From the NCBI RefSeq assembly GCF_902148855.1, contig NC_043963.1:35095327-35159326 (forward strand): DNA of 64,000 nucleotides. Direction: 5' to 3'. The translations under genes were made by a program, and so were the position numbers. The DNA is from Sphaeramia orbicularis (lineage: Eukaryota; Chordata; Actinopteri; Kurtiformes; Apogonidae). How positions within the stretch are numbered: the first letter of the stretch is position 1; every line of letters begins with the position of its first letter. The notes below the pieces were generated by a model. It was not told the DNA's origin. It was given only the letters and a program-made list of their open reading frames with translations, and searched no databases. Positions 1 through 9,900 of the stretch are shown here, piece by piece.

Positions 1-629
1 TAGCCTGATAGTCTGACACAGTCTGATCCCTGAATGGAAGGGCTAATATCTACAAAGCCCTTATGATTATAGCTGGAGCAGCCTCAGCCACATTGGGCCT
101 GTGGGTCAAATTACCCCCCCCAAACTCCTAAAACCAGGATTGTGGATAATCGGGCATGTTGTGTTTCAGTTAACCTTCCTGTCACTCTGCATGCTACTTG
201 TGTGTGTGGTATATCTCCATTTTTTTTTTTTTCAACTCTGACTTCTTCATCTTTCCCACTAGTGCATTTAGAGGTTGTGAAATATCTGATGAGAACCATA
301 ATTGACTTCAAAAGAGCTGGTGTCGTGAGCTGTGTTCAGCAATTCAGTTTTTAAAGGCACTTTGGAAAGCAACAACTCAGCCCTGTATGGACATGTGCTG
401 CAGAGTAACAGCAGCCTGCAGTACAGGTTATATGTGCCCCATCATGTTCCCTGACTTATTTCGTTTTATAGTTTAACACACACACACATACACACACACT
501 GGTGTATACTAGGGCTTATTTAGTACACAAACACACACACATACACAAACAGACACACAGGCAGGTTGACGCACACACGCGCGCACAGAGCAACATAGAA
601 AGAATAGGAAATAATTGTACGATTCTGAC
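1..629 (-). other. hoxc8a: hoxc8a intron 1, 5' part
   Basis: This is intronic sequence directly after hoxc8a exon 1, reading leftward. The homeobox exon must lie beyond position 1, outside the window. The donor reads GTCAGA on the coding strand, an acceptable but weak match to GTRAGT. The stretch holds two CA-rich microsatellites (about 475-500 and 529-587) and a T run near 220-231. I see no coding signal; the short open frames here are low-complexity or lie antisense to the intron. Confidence 0.85.
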
Positions 630-1065
630 CGTGGGGTCTCATCCAAGGAAACATAAGACTGGGAGAGGAGTTTTGATTTAAGTGGCCTTGTCCTTCTCCG
701 GGGTTAGAGCTGCTCGACGATTTACAGTCTGGGTATTGCGCTAGGCTTGCGTCTTGCTGGGTACCATAAAGCGTTTGCCTCGGAAGAGCTTCATATCCAT
801 AAAATTTCGTTGCGTCTCCGTGGCACGCCAAAGCGCAAGGGTTCTGCTGGTATCCGGGGTTGGAGATCCCCGTGGTCCCGTGGTGGAAAAAGTCCTGCAC
901 ATGATGGGACGGGTGTTGAAAGCCCGGTGCGGCTGCTCCGGGTCCGTAAACCAGCGTGTGGCTGCGGGCAACGCTTTGTGGAAACCTGCAGTCATAGTAA
1001 GTTGGCTCCAGTGACTCGCCGCCTTTGTACTTAGAAAAAAGAGGGTTAACAAAATAGGAGCTCAT
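630..1065 (-). CDS. hoxc8a: Hoxc8a, coding exon 1 (partial gene)
   Basis: This is the first coding exon of the homeodomain transcription factor Hoxc8, which specifies thoracic/trunk identity. It encodes 145 residues plus one base. The start MSSYFVNPLFSKYKGG is the classic Hox8-group amino terminus, conserved with mammalian HOXC8, so the ATG at 1065-1063 is secure. Near the end lies the PBX-binding hexapeptide region FPWM (residues 139-142) followed by RPH. The donor follows CCCCACG, leaving phase 1, as in other Hoxc8 genes. Open reading continues past the donor into a CA-rich intron, but that part is not homologous to any Hox protein and is treated as intron. The homeobox exon is outside the window on the left. 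The gene lies 4.4 kb downstream of hoxc9a on the same strand. Homology is certain; the 'a' suffix is inferred from the complete HoxCa-like gene set. Confidence 0.96.
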
Positions 1066-1401
1066 GTTTAGTTAGCATCAAGCAGACGGGCTTTCTCGCA
1101 GCAGAATATCTCCTTTAGGATGATGGCAGCCTTTTGTTTAGGGTCCCAACTCGCTGAGCGCACACAGGCAGACAAACCGGAACTAGGAGAAACGCTGCCC
1201 CTTTGGACAATCTACGGCAGCTCACTCTCTCTGAGCCGTTCCTCTCACCGGATTTCTCTCGCAGTCGTGAGTGTTTTTCTCCCCCAGGTTTTGCAGGCTC
1301 AAAGCCGGCTTATTGCATGTGCTTTGGATGTGCGTTAGCAAATGTTAAAGCTGGCTTGCTCGACCGGCACAGTCCCAGACGCTGCTCTTTTCTTTCTTTT
1401 T

Positions 1402-1403
<2 letters not shown>

Positions 1404-1432
<29 letters not shown>

Positions 1433-1513
1433 GCTTCCCACCCAACCACCCCCACCACCACCACTCACCCGCCTCCCCTCTCCTCCTCCACCCCCCACCC
1501 CCACCCCCCACCC
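1404..1513. repeat. T28 run plus C-rich polypyrimidine tract upstream of hoxc8a
   Basis: A run of 28 T (1404-1431) is followed by about 75 bp of C with scattered A and T (1437-1513), including CCCCCACCCCC-like blocks. On the hoxc8a coding strand this is G-rich followed by poly-A. It lies about 340-450 bp upstream of the hoxc8a ATG. Multiple G runs on one strand make a G-quadruplex or triplex possible; this is inference only. Confidence 0.8.
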
Positions 1514-3089
1514 CTTCATCTTTCTACCGCGGTCAGACGTGGGCCCTACGTATATCCACCTTGAGAGGAACTGCACTAATCATAACCAACAACCTAAGAG
1601 GCTTTAAATATGATCAATGTTATGTTTATCACCCAAACCTTTGTTAACAGCTGATCAATGGAACTGGGATGTTAAATTATAAAGCCCGTGACTCCAAACA
1701 CATCTCCTTCCAATGTATACTTGAGCTTATAGTAGAGTAAATGGAGGTTTATTCCACACAGCAGGGGAGTTTTAATCTTTTATAAACGGATACTGAGCTG
1801 CTGTTTGCCCTTTTCAGGCCCCATCGGTGAAGGTTATGCGTAATTTCCACAATATTCCTAATCTTTCGTGGGTTCCAATAGGGCAGCAATCCCATCTTTA
1901 AGTTCAAATGTTACTCGTCAAAACAGAAAACACGCCGAAAGTTGAGGTTGTGACATTTTACAGGTGCGATGGTGTAATGGAGTAAGACCAAAACATCCTC
2001 CTCGGTGTAATCGAGTAAGGCCAGGGTGACACACACACACACACACACATGCACTGCGCGCTGTAAAACACCGACACACGCAAATATAAACACGACCTAT
2101 GAATACTAGGTGGCACTTACTGACCCCGTAAAACCGACGAGGATAAGTTGTAAATCTCCCCACGTGGAGGAGTTCATAAAATTTTACATTGGATGTTTAG
2201 CTACAATCAGTGCGCGTATTCCCAGCTCAATAGTTGTATGGGCTCGCTCTCTAAATATGCCAGTGTGGTTTTTGTGGGGTTACTGACGTTTTATACACAT
2301 CATCGTAAAATATGAAAGGCGCACTGGGCGAATTTATAGACCTTTCACACTCTATAAATATGCAGATTGCCAATCATTGTTCCTACTTCTTGGGGACTTT
2401 GAACCACTGGTGCAAACATGACTATATTCACATAGAAAGGATGCAAACAGATCATTTAGACAACTTTAACATAACCATTAAATTATTAATGCAAATCCAC
2501 CACATTATTATTACTATTATTATTACTATTATTGTTGTTATGATTATTATTATCATTACTATTGTTATTATTATTATTGTGTGTATATTGTATGTTTTGT
2601 GTTGTCATATATTGCCTTGTTATTGTGCATGAATTCTTATTAAAGTTGGAATCTTAAAAATATACAAATGTTGTTTCTGCCTTTTTCTTCTTTTTCTTAA
2701 TCCATTGCTTTTTTTTTTTTTTTTACATAAAATGTGAAATATTTTTGATTCATACACAGTTAAATGACAACAATATAAAAATATAAACTGATACTCAGAT
2801 ATATAAAGTCAGGTTTGTTCAATATAAATAAAGACTGTGTGAAAGGGATCATTTGCTAAATTATAGCCACTCTGAGCCAAGTGATGGTGTTAGAATTTCT
2901 AGAAATCCTAAAGGAGTACCATCTATTCATTATCATTGCTGTGATTATTATAATTGGGTGTAAAAAAAAAAAAAAAAAAAAAAGGAAAGAATACAAAAAC
3001 TGATAATACTGTATTTCTAGACTCATGTAAAAATAGTAACAAAATGAAAACAAACCCCCCAAAAAGCCCATTTATTTATCTGTATCCTC

Positions 3090-3380
3090 AGAGGCCGACA
3101 CAATAAGCAGCTCGGTGCGTTCCTTAGGGCTGCTCTGTGGCCTATTACACAAAATGTGGTGGCTGACCATATCTGTCATTTTGTCATCGATAGGTTACTC
3201 TTCATTTTTCAGCCAAGCCACAGAGCTGGGGGAAAAAAACCCTCTGACACATAGACCAAGGCTCAAACCGTGGACCAACAGCGTCATCTAGTGTTGAGAC
3301 GCGTCCTTAGCCTGAGCGGATCCACCAATCAGAAACAACTGTTAAGGACTGAACAGTGTCTCCACATTTGTCTAAACAAC
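3090..3380. promoter_or_regulatory. candidate conserved noncoding block with inverted repeat
   Basis: A GC-richer island in AT-rich surroundings, about 2.0-2.3 kb upstream of the hoxc8a ATG. It contains a perfect 10-bp inverted repeat, GCTCTGTGGC at 3132-3141 and GCCACAGAGC at 3217-3226. Position and composition suggest an enhancer, but I cannot test conservation, so the call is tentative. Confidence 0.3.
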
Positions 3381-5482
3381 GTATTCATTGAATTTCCTGT
3401 AAATAAGCTAAAGGTTGTGTTAGTGTAGCAGGTTTTTAACTGCGCTACTTTTGCCTCTGGATGGTTTTTGTTGCATCCATTTCTGCCGTGTTTGCTTTTC
3501 TAACAGACATGACAGTACTCTGGAGCCCTTTATACTTATGCACAATAACTATTGACTTTTTCCACATATAATTGAGGGCTAATAGAGCACTCATGTGATG
3601 AAGAACAGGGTGGTTGCGGCTGGGCCATCAGGCAAAAGTCTCCTGAACGGTGCGCATGACTCTCCTTTGAACGAGTCCACCACCACCACCGTCCATTAAA
3701 ACCATAAAGTAATTTAGCCCAGACGTCTAGCCAGTTAGTCGAGTTTGCTTTGTTCGTCTGCATTTGAGACAAACAGCCGAGCTCCAACAGGGGCTGTAAA
3801 ACTGGCATTTTTGTCCGAGCTGTGCGGAAACGCGCTGGATTGGGCTTTGAAATTACAGCATCCTGTCCGTATTGTTTGCCACCACAAAAAGGCAATTTAG
3901 GTCTGTCCCAGGAAACAAATGCGAGACATGGGAAATTGTTTCTCACTTAAAACTCGTACTCAAATTTACTCTACGACTTTTTTATTTTTATTTTTATTTT
4001 TATTTTTTTGATCGCCTGTACGGGCTTCAGGAAAGTTTTGACAAATTTACGCTCATCTTGGAGTAGATTTCTTTAATTACATGCAGTAAGTAGTTATATA
4101 AAAATAAATATACTTACAAAGAGAGTTTGTGACAGTGTAACTGAAGAAATATATTTTGGATTTACACTAATCTAGAAACTTATAAATTAAATAAACTGCG
4201 CACATGCGTTTAAATGCGCGTTTTGGACAGGAAAGTTTGTGCGTAAAATGGCACTTAAGTTATTTAGTATTTTTGATGGGTGTGACATATTAGCAAATAC
4301 GTAAACACAACATTAGAATCAATTATTGGTTAAAAAAAAAGCCACAGTTACTGAATTTGGTGAAATATTTTAAGCCAAACGTAACAGTTTATATGTTTAA
4401 TTGATGCTTGTGTATTTGATCAACGTGTGAATTAAAAGGAAGGCCATAAGATTCCAATGTAAATCAGCAAAGCGGGATTTAAAGCAGTGGTGTTTGGCTG
4501 AACAGTTAACTCTGGCCGTTATTTGCAGACGCAGGGCTTATTTGGGCCTTAGCTGTGCGCATAGGAATGCTCGCTGACCAAAACAAATTAGAAGAAAAAT
4601 TCTGGTGGAACAATTTATATGCGATCCATCTGTTCGCAAACATCCAGCTGTAAGCGACATTGATTCGCTCACTTCATTTCCTTGACGTTTGTTAATCAAA
4701 AAAAAAATAGTTGAACCATAGCGAATGAGGTCCCGCTTCTGCGCAGCCGCGGACTTATGAAATGATCCCAAACACCATAAGCCACTTAAAAATCACAATG
4801 AATACAGAGTACAAGTGTTTAGTGTTTATGTTTGTATTTACAGAGGTCTATATCCACACTCCATAATTAAACAGGTAAGCTACAGTCAAAAGAAAGAGAT
4901 GCACAAATACAGCAACAACTATCACAAAAAAAAAAAAAAAAAAAAAAAAATACAAGACAGACGAGTCCGAGCGCAGATGTTCTGTTCCTGTACAAAATAC
5001 TACACCTGCACAACAATGTACAAAGAAAAAATATATATATATGAAAGAAACATTCACATCATAAATTATGCGTTTGTGAAATCCAAAAAGAATTCAAGTA
5101 TTGTCTCTCTGCGGACAGTTTTAACGTATCCAAACAGCACTTGTATTAAAAAGAAAAGAAAAAAAATAAGAAAGTAATTATCTCATCGTTGGCTGTTTTC
5201 TTTTTCTCCTTTTTCATGTTTTTTTTTTTTTTTTTTTTTTTTTAAGTTGGACACAAAAATGTGCATTGGGAATTACGTAATCAGCATCAAACAGTCTCAA
5301 AGTTAAGGTTAATACCAAAAAAATCCAACAAAGTGATAAATACGAAGAAGAGGAGGAGAAGGAGAAGAAGAAGAAAGGGGTCGTCTTGTGTTTTGGTACA
5401 TCTGTGCTGTCCATGTGACTAGTGGTTGTTATAGTTATTTTGTGACTTCAGTCCTTTTGTGTTACTCTTATTCTTATTAATA

Positions 5483-5727
5483 TTATTGTTCTTTGCTGTC
5501 GGTCTTTTCTTTGTTCATTTTCTTCATCTTCATTCGCCGGTTCTGAAACCAGATTTTGACCTGCCTCTCGGTCAGATTCAGGACCCTGGCGACCTCGTAT
5601 CGGCGGTCCCTAGTAAGGTACATATTAAACAAGAACTCCTTTTCCAGTTCAAGAGTCTGGTACTTTGTGTAAGGGCATCGCTTCTTCCTTGTCGACCGAG
5701 CATGTATCCAATTTGCCACTGGATTAT
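5483..5727 (-). CDS. hoxc9a: Hoxc9a, coding exon 2 (homeobox)
   Basis: This is the homeobox exon of Hoxc9a. The acceptor TTTGCAG precedes 5727, and the exon begins by completing an AAT codon from exon 1, giving the Hox9-type linker DPNNPVANW. The Trp of ANW is the Hox9-group PBX contact. The homeodomain spans residues about 194-253, starting [10 protein letters not shown], with the helix-3 core KIWFQNRR containing the DNA-contacting Gln50 and Asn51. A short 9-residue tail, KEKTDSKEQ, ends at TAA. The homeodomain matches vertebrate HOXC9 essentially throughout. Exon length and phase combine with exon 1 to give 262 residues, close to the 260 of mammalian HOXC9. Confidence 0.97.
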
Positions 5728-6358
5728 CTGCAAATAAAAAAAACACCATAATGATAATAATGATAATAATATTAATAATTTAAAATAAAAAAAGACAGAA
5801 CAGCAATGGGAAGACACATTAGAATAAACCAAAACAATGGCAGATCTCTACCACATAAATGTTAAGCCTTTAGAAAATGTCCCTCTGCAATAAGAAGAAT
5901 TCTGTGGGCTCATCAGATGTTATTGTCTCCATCTGAAACATATTACTAATTATACACAAGTTGGGTGAAGCTACTCCGACTGTAGGCATTAAAAGGCAAA
6001 GATTCTGAGCTTCAGACTATCCAAACGTACACTGATTTGCTTCCTTGTCCCCTTAACTTGTGAGTAACACCGTCGTAAAATACTCAATGCGCTTATTCAC
6101 TTTATTGGCCCATAAAATGGCCAGTGGTTCAAGCCTTTACAGGTCCGTGGTGAAAGTCCTCGAGTATGTCCCTACATTCCTCAAGTAGCTGGAAGAGTCA
6201 TGTGAATTTGTTTTGGTGTAAAGAAGAGCCTGCATTTTCATATGTAACTACAGGCCTGTGCATATTATCTTCTCATTATCATGAAGGGGAATAATGTATT
6301 TTACCACTGGGGATCAAACTGAGCCAAAATGTGGGTTTTCCTGACAGAAATGGGCCTT

Positions 6359-6397
<39 letters not shown>

Positions 6398-6848
6398 CAC
6401 ACACTGAACACACACTGAAAGTCGGCTTATGACTTGATGTGCCATATGCAATGGCACAGGGTCAAAAATATGGTCGTAAAAATCCACTATAAGACATTTA
6501 CTGATGAATTCTGTTTCATACGTTGGTTTAAGCGTCTTCATTTAAAAAGAGCACCTTGCTTGTTTTAGCATTAAGCCAGATCCTTCCAAATTCAACGTCT
6601 TCCTGTAGGTTTGAGTCCATGTTTACAACCCCGTCTGGTTTTATAGCCCCAATATTAGCCTGGTAGCGTTTGTCTTTTATAGTTCCTAAAGCTATCCCCA
6701 GCAGAGGCGATTCAGAGCCCAACAGAAAAGCAAGGATGAAACAGCAGATAATGCGACTTTATGCAGGACGTTAAAATGCCTTCAAGTAAAAGCCGTTTTA
6801 CACCAGACTCCCACCCGACTGTAAAAGACCACAGGAGCTTGAACTTAC
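5728..6848 (-). other. hoxc9a: hoxc9a intron
   Basis: A 1121-bp intron with canonical ends (GTAAGT donor, TTTGCAG acceptor). It contains a 35-A run on the plus strand (6362-6396). A less AT-rich stretch around 5870-6240 contains an ATTGGCCCATAAAATGGCC segment (about 6103-6121) with a CCATAAA-like Cdx/posterior-Hox site. Hox introns often hold autoregulatory enhancers; that role is inference here. Confidence 0.9.
6362..6396. repeat. A35 homopolymer in hoxc9a intron
   Basis: Thirty-five consecutive A on the plus strand, a T run on the hoxc9a coding strand, in the middle of the intron. It lies over 450 bp from either splice site, so it is unlikely to act as the acceptor's polypyrimidine tract. 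No target-site duplication or SINE body is recognisable beside it. Confidence 0.85.
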
Positions 6849-7392
6849 TCGGATCTAGCTCCGGCTTCTCGTCTTTATGTTTCCCTGAAGCCAACAGCTC
6901 CGACTCGGGAGAAGAGACATTCTGCTGCGTCTTGTCTCGCATGTCAGTGGATGAGCAGTACAGATAATCCGTGTAGGTTCGTCCGCTGGAGCTGAGACAT
7001 TCTCCGGCTCTGTGCTCCTGAAAGGCGTCGGGCTTCAGCCCATAGTGCCTGCTGTTTCCCGGATAGCCGTGGAAAGGCACGGCACCGGATATCGGCTCCA
7101 GCCATGACCGCATATACCTCGAGTCTGTGCCTAAGTGAGGTTGGTGACTGTATGGATGGTAAACCACTGATGACTGCGAGTGTACGGGGGCCCACGAGGT
7201 GGAGAAGACGGGTGGCTTTGGTGCGAAGCTGCAGGAAGGATAGTCAGCACACTCCGGTACTAGGGACGTCGGACGAGGGCCGGCTGGGTGCGCACCGGGC
7301 GCCGAAAACCGAGTGGCAGCAAGGACATCCTCATTCTCATGGTTGATCAAGGAGTCCACATAATAATTACTTATGGGACCCGTGGTCGACAT
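6849..7392 (-). CDS. hoxc9a: Hoxc9a, coding exon 1
   Basis: This is the first coding exon of the Hox9-group transcription factor Hoxc9a, which patterns the posterior trunk and in vertebrates restricts limb/fin motor-neuron fates. The protein starts MSTTGPISNYYVDSLI, the conserved Hox9 amino-terminal activation motif, which fixes the ATG at 7392-7390. The exon encodes 181 residues plus one base and ends DP before a perfect GTAAGT donor at 6848. Apparent open reading past the donor (encoding FKLLWSFTV and so on) is intron. Joined with exon 2, the protein has 262 residues. The promoter side carries CACGTGAT at 7532-7539 and an inverted CCAAT box at 7515-7519. The gene lies 8.5 kb downstream of hoxc10a, with mir-196a in between. 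Confidence 0.97.
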
Positions 7393-7497
7393 GTCGAAGC
7401 TTCCCCGACTCTTTTACATGCATCCGATTATTATATGGAGTGTATGTGTACTTTTTTATCTAGCCATAGAACAATCAAGGCAGGTAATTATTTCTCA

Positions 7498-7540
7498 ACG
7501 CTTCCACGGCTGCTATTGGCTGCCTCACCGACACGTGATT
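7498..7540 (-). promoter_or_regulatory. hoxc9a: hoxc9a proximal promoter: E-box and CCAAT element
   Basis: About 105-150 bp upstream of the hoxc9a ATG lie CACGTG (7532-7537, read ATCACGTG on the coding strand) and CCAAT (complement of 7515-7519), the latter continuing as CCAATAGCAGCCGTGGAAG on the coding strand. Similar elements recur at the sister genes. CACGTG is the core for USF/MYC/TFE-type bHLH factors and CCAAT for NF-Y. Function is inferred from position and recurrence. Confidence 0.45.
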
Positions 7541-9852
7541 ATATTTACCCCCACAAAAATTGTACAGTGGATCAATGCGCCACATATCCTGGGATACCAA
7601 AGCGACATAAATCGGATTAAAGAATGTGCTCCTTTGCTCTTTTCTTGGACGTTTTAGAGGTAAATTCAACATCTGCGCTTCTTTATGAAAAATCGTGCCT
7701 TTGTGGACTTCAACGGAGGATCGCTGTGAAGGCGCAGCACAGACCTGCGCACATTAGGTCTAAAACCGAGCAAGGCACTATTTGATGGTGTAATCAATCT
7801 CTGTCTGGCAAAATCTACCCGAGCCCCACGTTATAGCAATGGATAGTATTACAGCATCAAAGTGTTTACTGAATACTTGTCGCGTTTTATCTTTATCAAA
7901 CCGCACATTTGATCAAGTGAGGGTTTTATAAGTTTGTGTGGAATGCTGTTTATTTCTTTATAGAGGGAGAAGCCTTAACAGTGGGCTACATATAGACCTG
8001 ATAGGCGGCCTGAAATACGGCATGCAGCATGCACCAACAATAAAGTTTGCACTGTTTTAACGAGGGAATAACAGACCAAACATTTCCTAAATGGGATTTG
8101 CGAAGATAGGAGAGGAGGGGATTCAGATTCTTGACAAGCAGCCCACTACAGCGGGCTATATTCGGCTAGTGGTCGTTCATGTTTTTATGCCCATCAATAA
8201 ATTTTAACGAGGACCATTTGATTGTTCATAAACGTGTCGTTAATAAGACTGCATCCGAGTTCCTCGCTTTACATAAAACCACCACGACTGTACGCATGTG
8301 AAACAATTCATATCAAACGGAAAGGCCGAAGACAGGAAAAGAGGAGAGTGCTGAGCAGAGGAGGTAAAAAGGTTCATTAAAGGGCTAACTAGATGAAAGC
8401 ATCACAAGATGGATAATGTTACTGTTGTATCTAATGGCAACGGTTTACTGCGATATCCTCATGCGGCTTGTCATTTAGTAGACTGTGAAACAACCCTGAA
8501 CTCTGCAGGCTTATACACACACAGCAAATAATGCAATATCATAGTTCTATCCAGTAAGAGACACTGAAGAAGCCGCCATTGTCACAGGGAAGACAACAGG
8601 ACCAGTCGTGACAAAACAAATATCCTACTTAAAGTTTAATATGCATGCGTAAAATGGATTTGGTAAAGAATAGCAGAACTAATGCACAGTGCACAAAATA
8701 GGATAGAAGTTTCCTGTGAGGATGGTCAATCTGAGGACGTGTATGTACATTTTTAACCGCATGAGACGAGTTTATCTTCTAAAGTGAATATACGACGTGC
8801 ATGTATGCATATAGAAGCCTCGGCTATTTCTTATTTGTGAGTTGCATAATGATTGGTTTGATATTTCATATGCTAGGCTTTTGTTTTATTACATGTTATT
8901 TTAAAATGAAGCTATTGTCACAGTGGAAAAAGTAAATTGTGATTTTGTCTTTTCTTCTAGAAATTAAAAATAATACAGAAAGGTGTTTTTTTGTTTGTTT
9001 GTTTGTTTTTTTGTTTTTTCAAAGAAATCCATTTCAAGCGTTGCACACAAAGGCACACGTCACTATAGTGAAGTTAAAAAGGACCACACTGTGCTCGATA
9101 ACTTGCAAAATAAAACATATTGAAATTAGACGCTTTAAAAAAAAACACCCCGTAATTTGTTAAATATCCTAATGGATGAACATATGTTATATTAAATTAA
9201 AAAAAAAAAAAAAAAACTGTACGGGGAAAACCTGTGAAATGTAATCTGGCCTTACAGATGCATGGCGTAACTAATTCTCATGTAACAAATTCAACGCTGC
9301 TTAAATAAAACTAAAGTTCACACCGAATAATGGACTGAAATTACGCACAACAATTTGCGCGTCATTGCGTAAAACAAACCATATTGCAGGATACTTTATC
9401 CGTTTGGACGCACGATGTTTGCCATGGCAGTTGAGTTCAGATTCAACCATGAAATTTAAAAGGCCAGACGCCAGACCTGAACCCGACTAATGCCAAAAGG
9501 TGTCCTGGTGCGCGCGGATCAATGCGCAAGACTGAGGACACTGAAACATCTGACCCATGTGGACAGACTGGTGGCAAAGTTCTCCACGTTGAGATACGTT
9601 TTAAAGTTGTGTTATTTTCTACAGGTTGAAGGTCTGAGCCTCATTCTACTGGTGCCATTAAACCTGAATTTAAGAAGAGCTCATCGACATTTGGTGTCAA
9701 TAAGATATGGTTTTAGAATCACGTGATTAACATCATCAGTAAATATGTCTGGACTCAATTAGTGAATGTTTTATATGGGTTTTGTGTTTTGTGTGTGTGT
9801 GTATATGTAATATTTGTAGATGTGCCAACGTGTTGTTTGTCTGAGTGTGCAT

Positions 9853-9895
<43 letters not shown>

Positions 9896-9900
9896 GTGTG
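9853..9900. repeat. (TG)n microsatellite
   Basis: About 24 nearly perfect TG units with one C interruption near the end. Shorter TG tracts lie just before it (9790-9803). Confidence 0.95.

Larger units (their letters stand above)
1066..5482. other. hoxc8a-hoxc9a intergenic region (promoter of hoxc8a, 3' UTR of hoxc9a)
   Basis: This 4.4 kb spacer must contain the hoxc8a promoter (right of 1065) and the hoxc9a 3' UTR (left of 5483). I see a long T run (1404-1431) followed by a C-rich tract (1437-1513), a trinucleotide TTA-rich stretch (about 2500-2578), A or T homopolymers (2962-2983, 4926-4950, 5219-5243) and a GC-richer block at about 3090-3380. In mouse an early enhancer lies about 3 kb 5' of Hoxc8, so an equivalent would be expected in this interval, but I could not recognise its sites. 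No coding sequence is supportable. Confidence 0.7.

Noticed and set aside
520-629. Hoxc8a reading frame continuing 36 codons past the PWM motif
   Set aside because: The extension runs through the donor into a CA-rich intron and is not related to the conserved Hoxc8 sequence after MRPH.
3536-3946. 136-residue minus-strand frame between hoxc8a and hoxc9a
   Set aside because: Composition and lack of homology suggest chance; it lies in noncoding spacer.
5578-5832. Overlapping minus-strand frame across the hoxc9a homeobox
   Set aside because: A shadow of the homeobox in another frame; the true frame is fixed by the homeodomain.
6362-6396. A35 tract as the tail of a SINE or processed insertion
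   Set aside because: No SINE body, internal promoter boxes or target-site duplication could be seen next to it.
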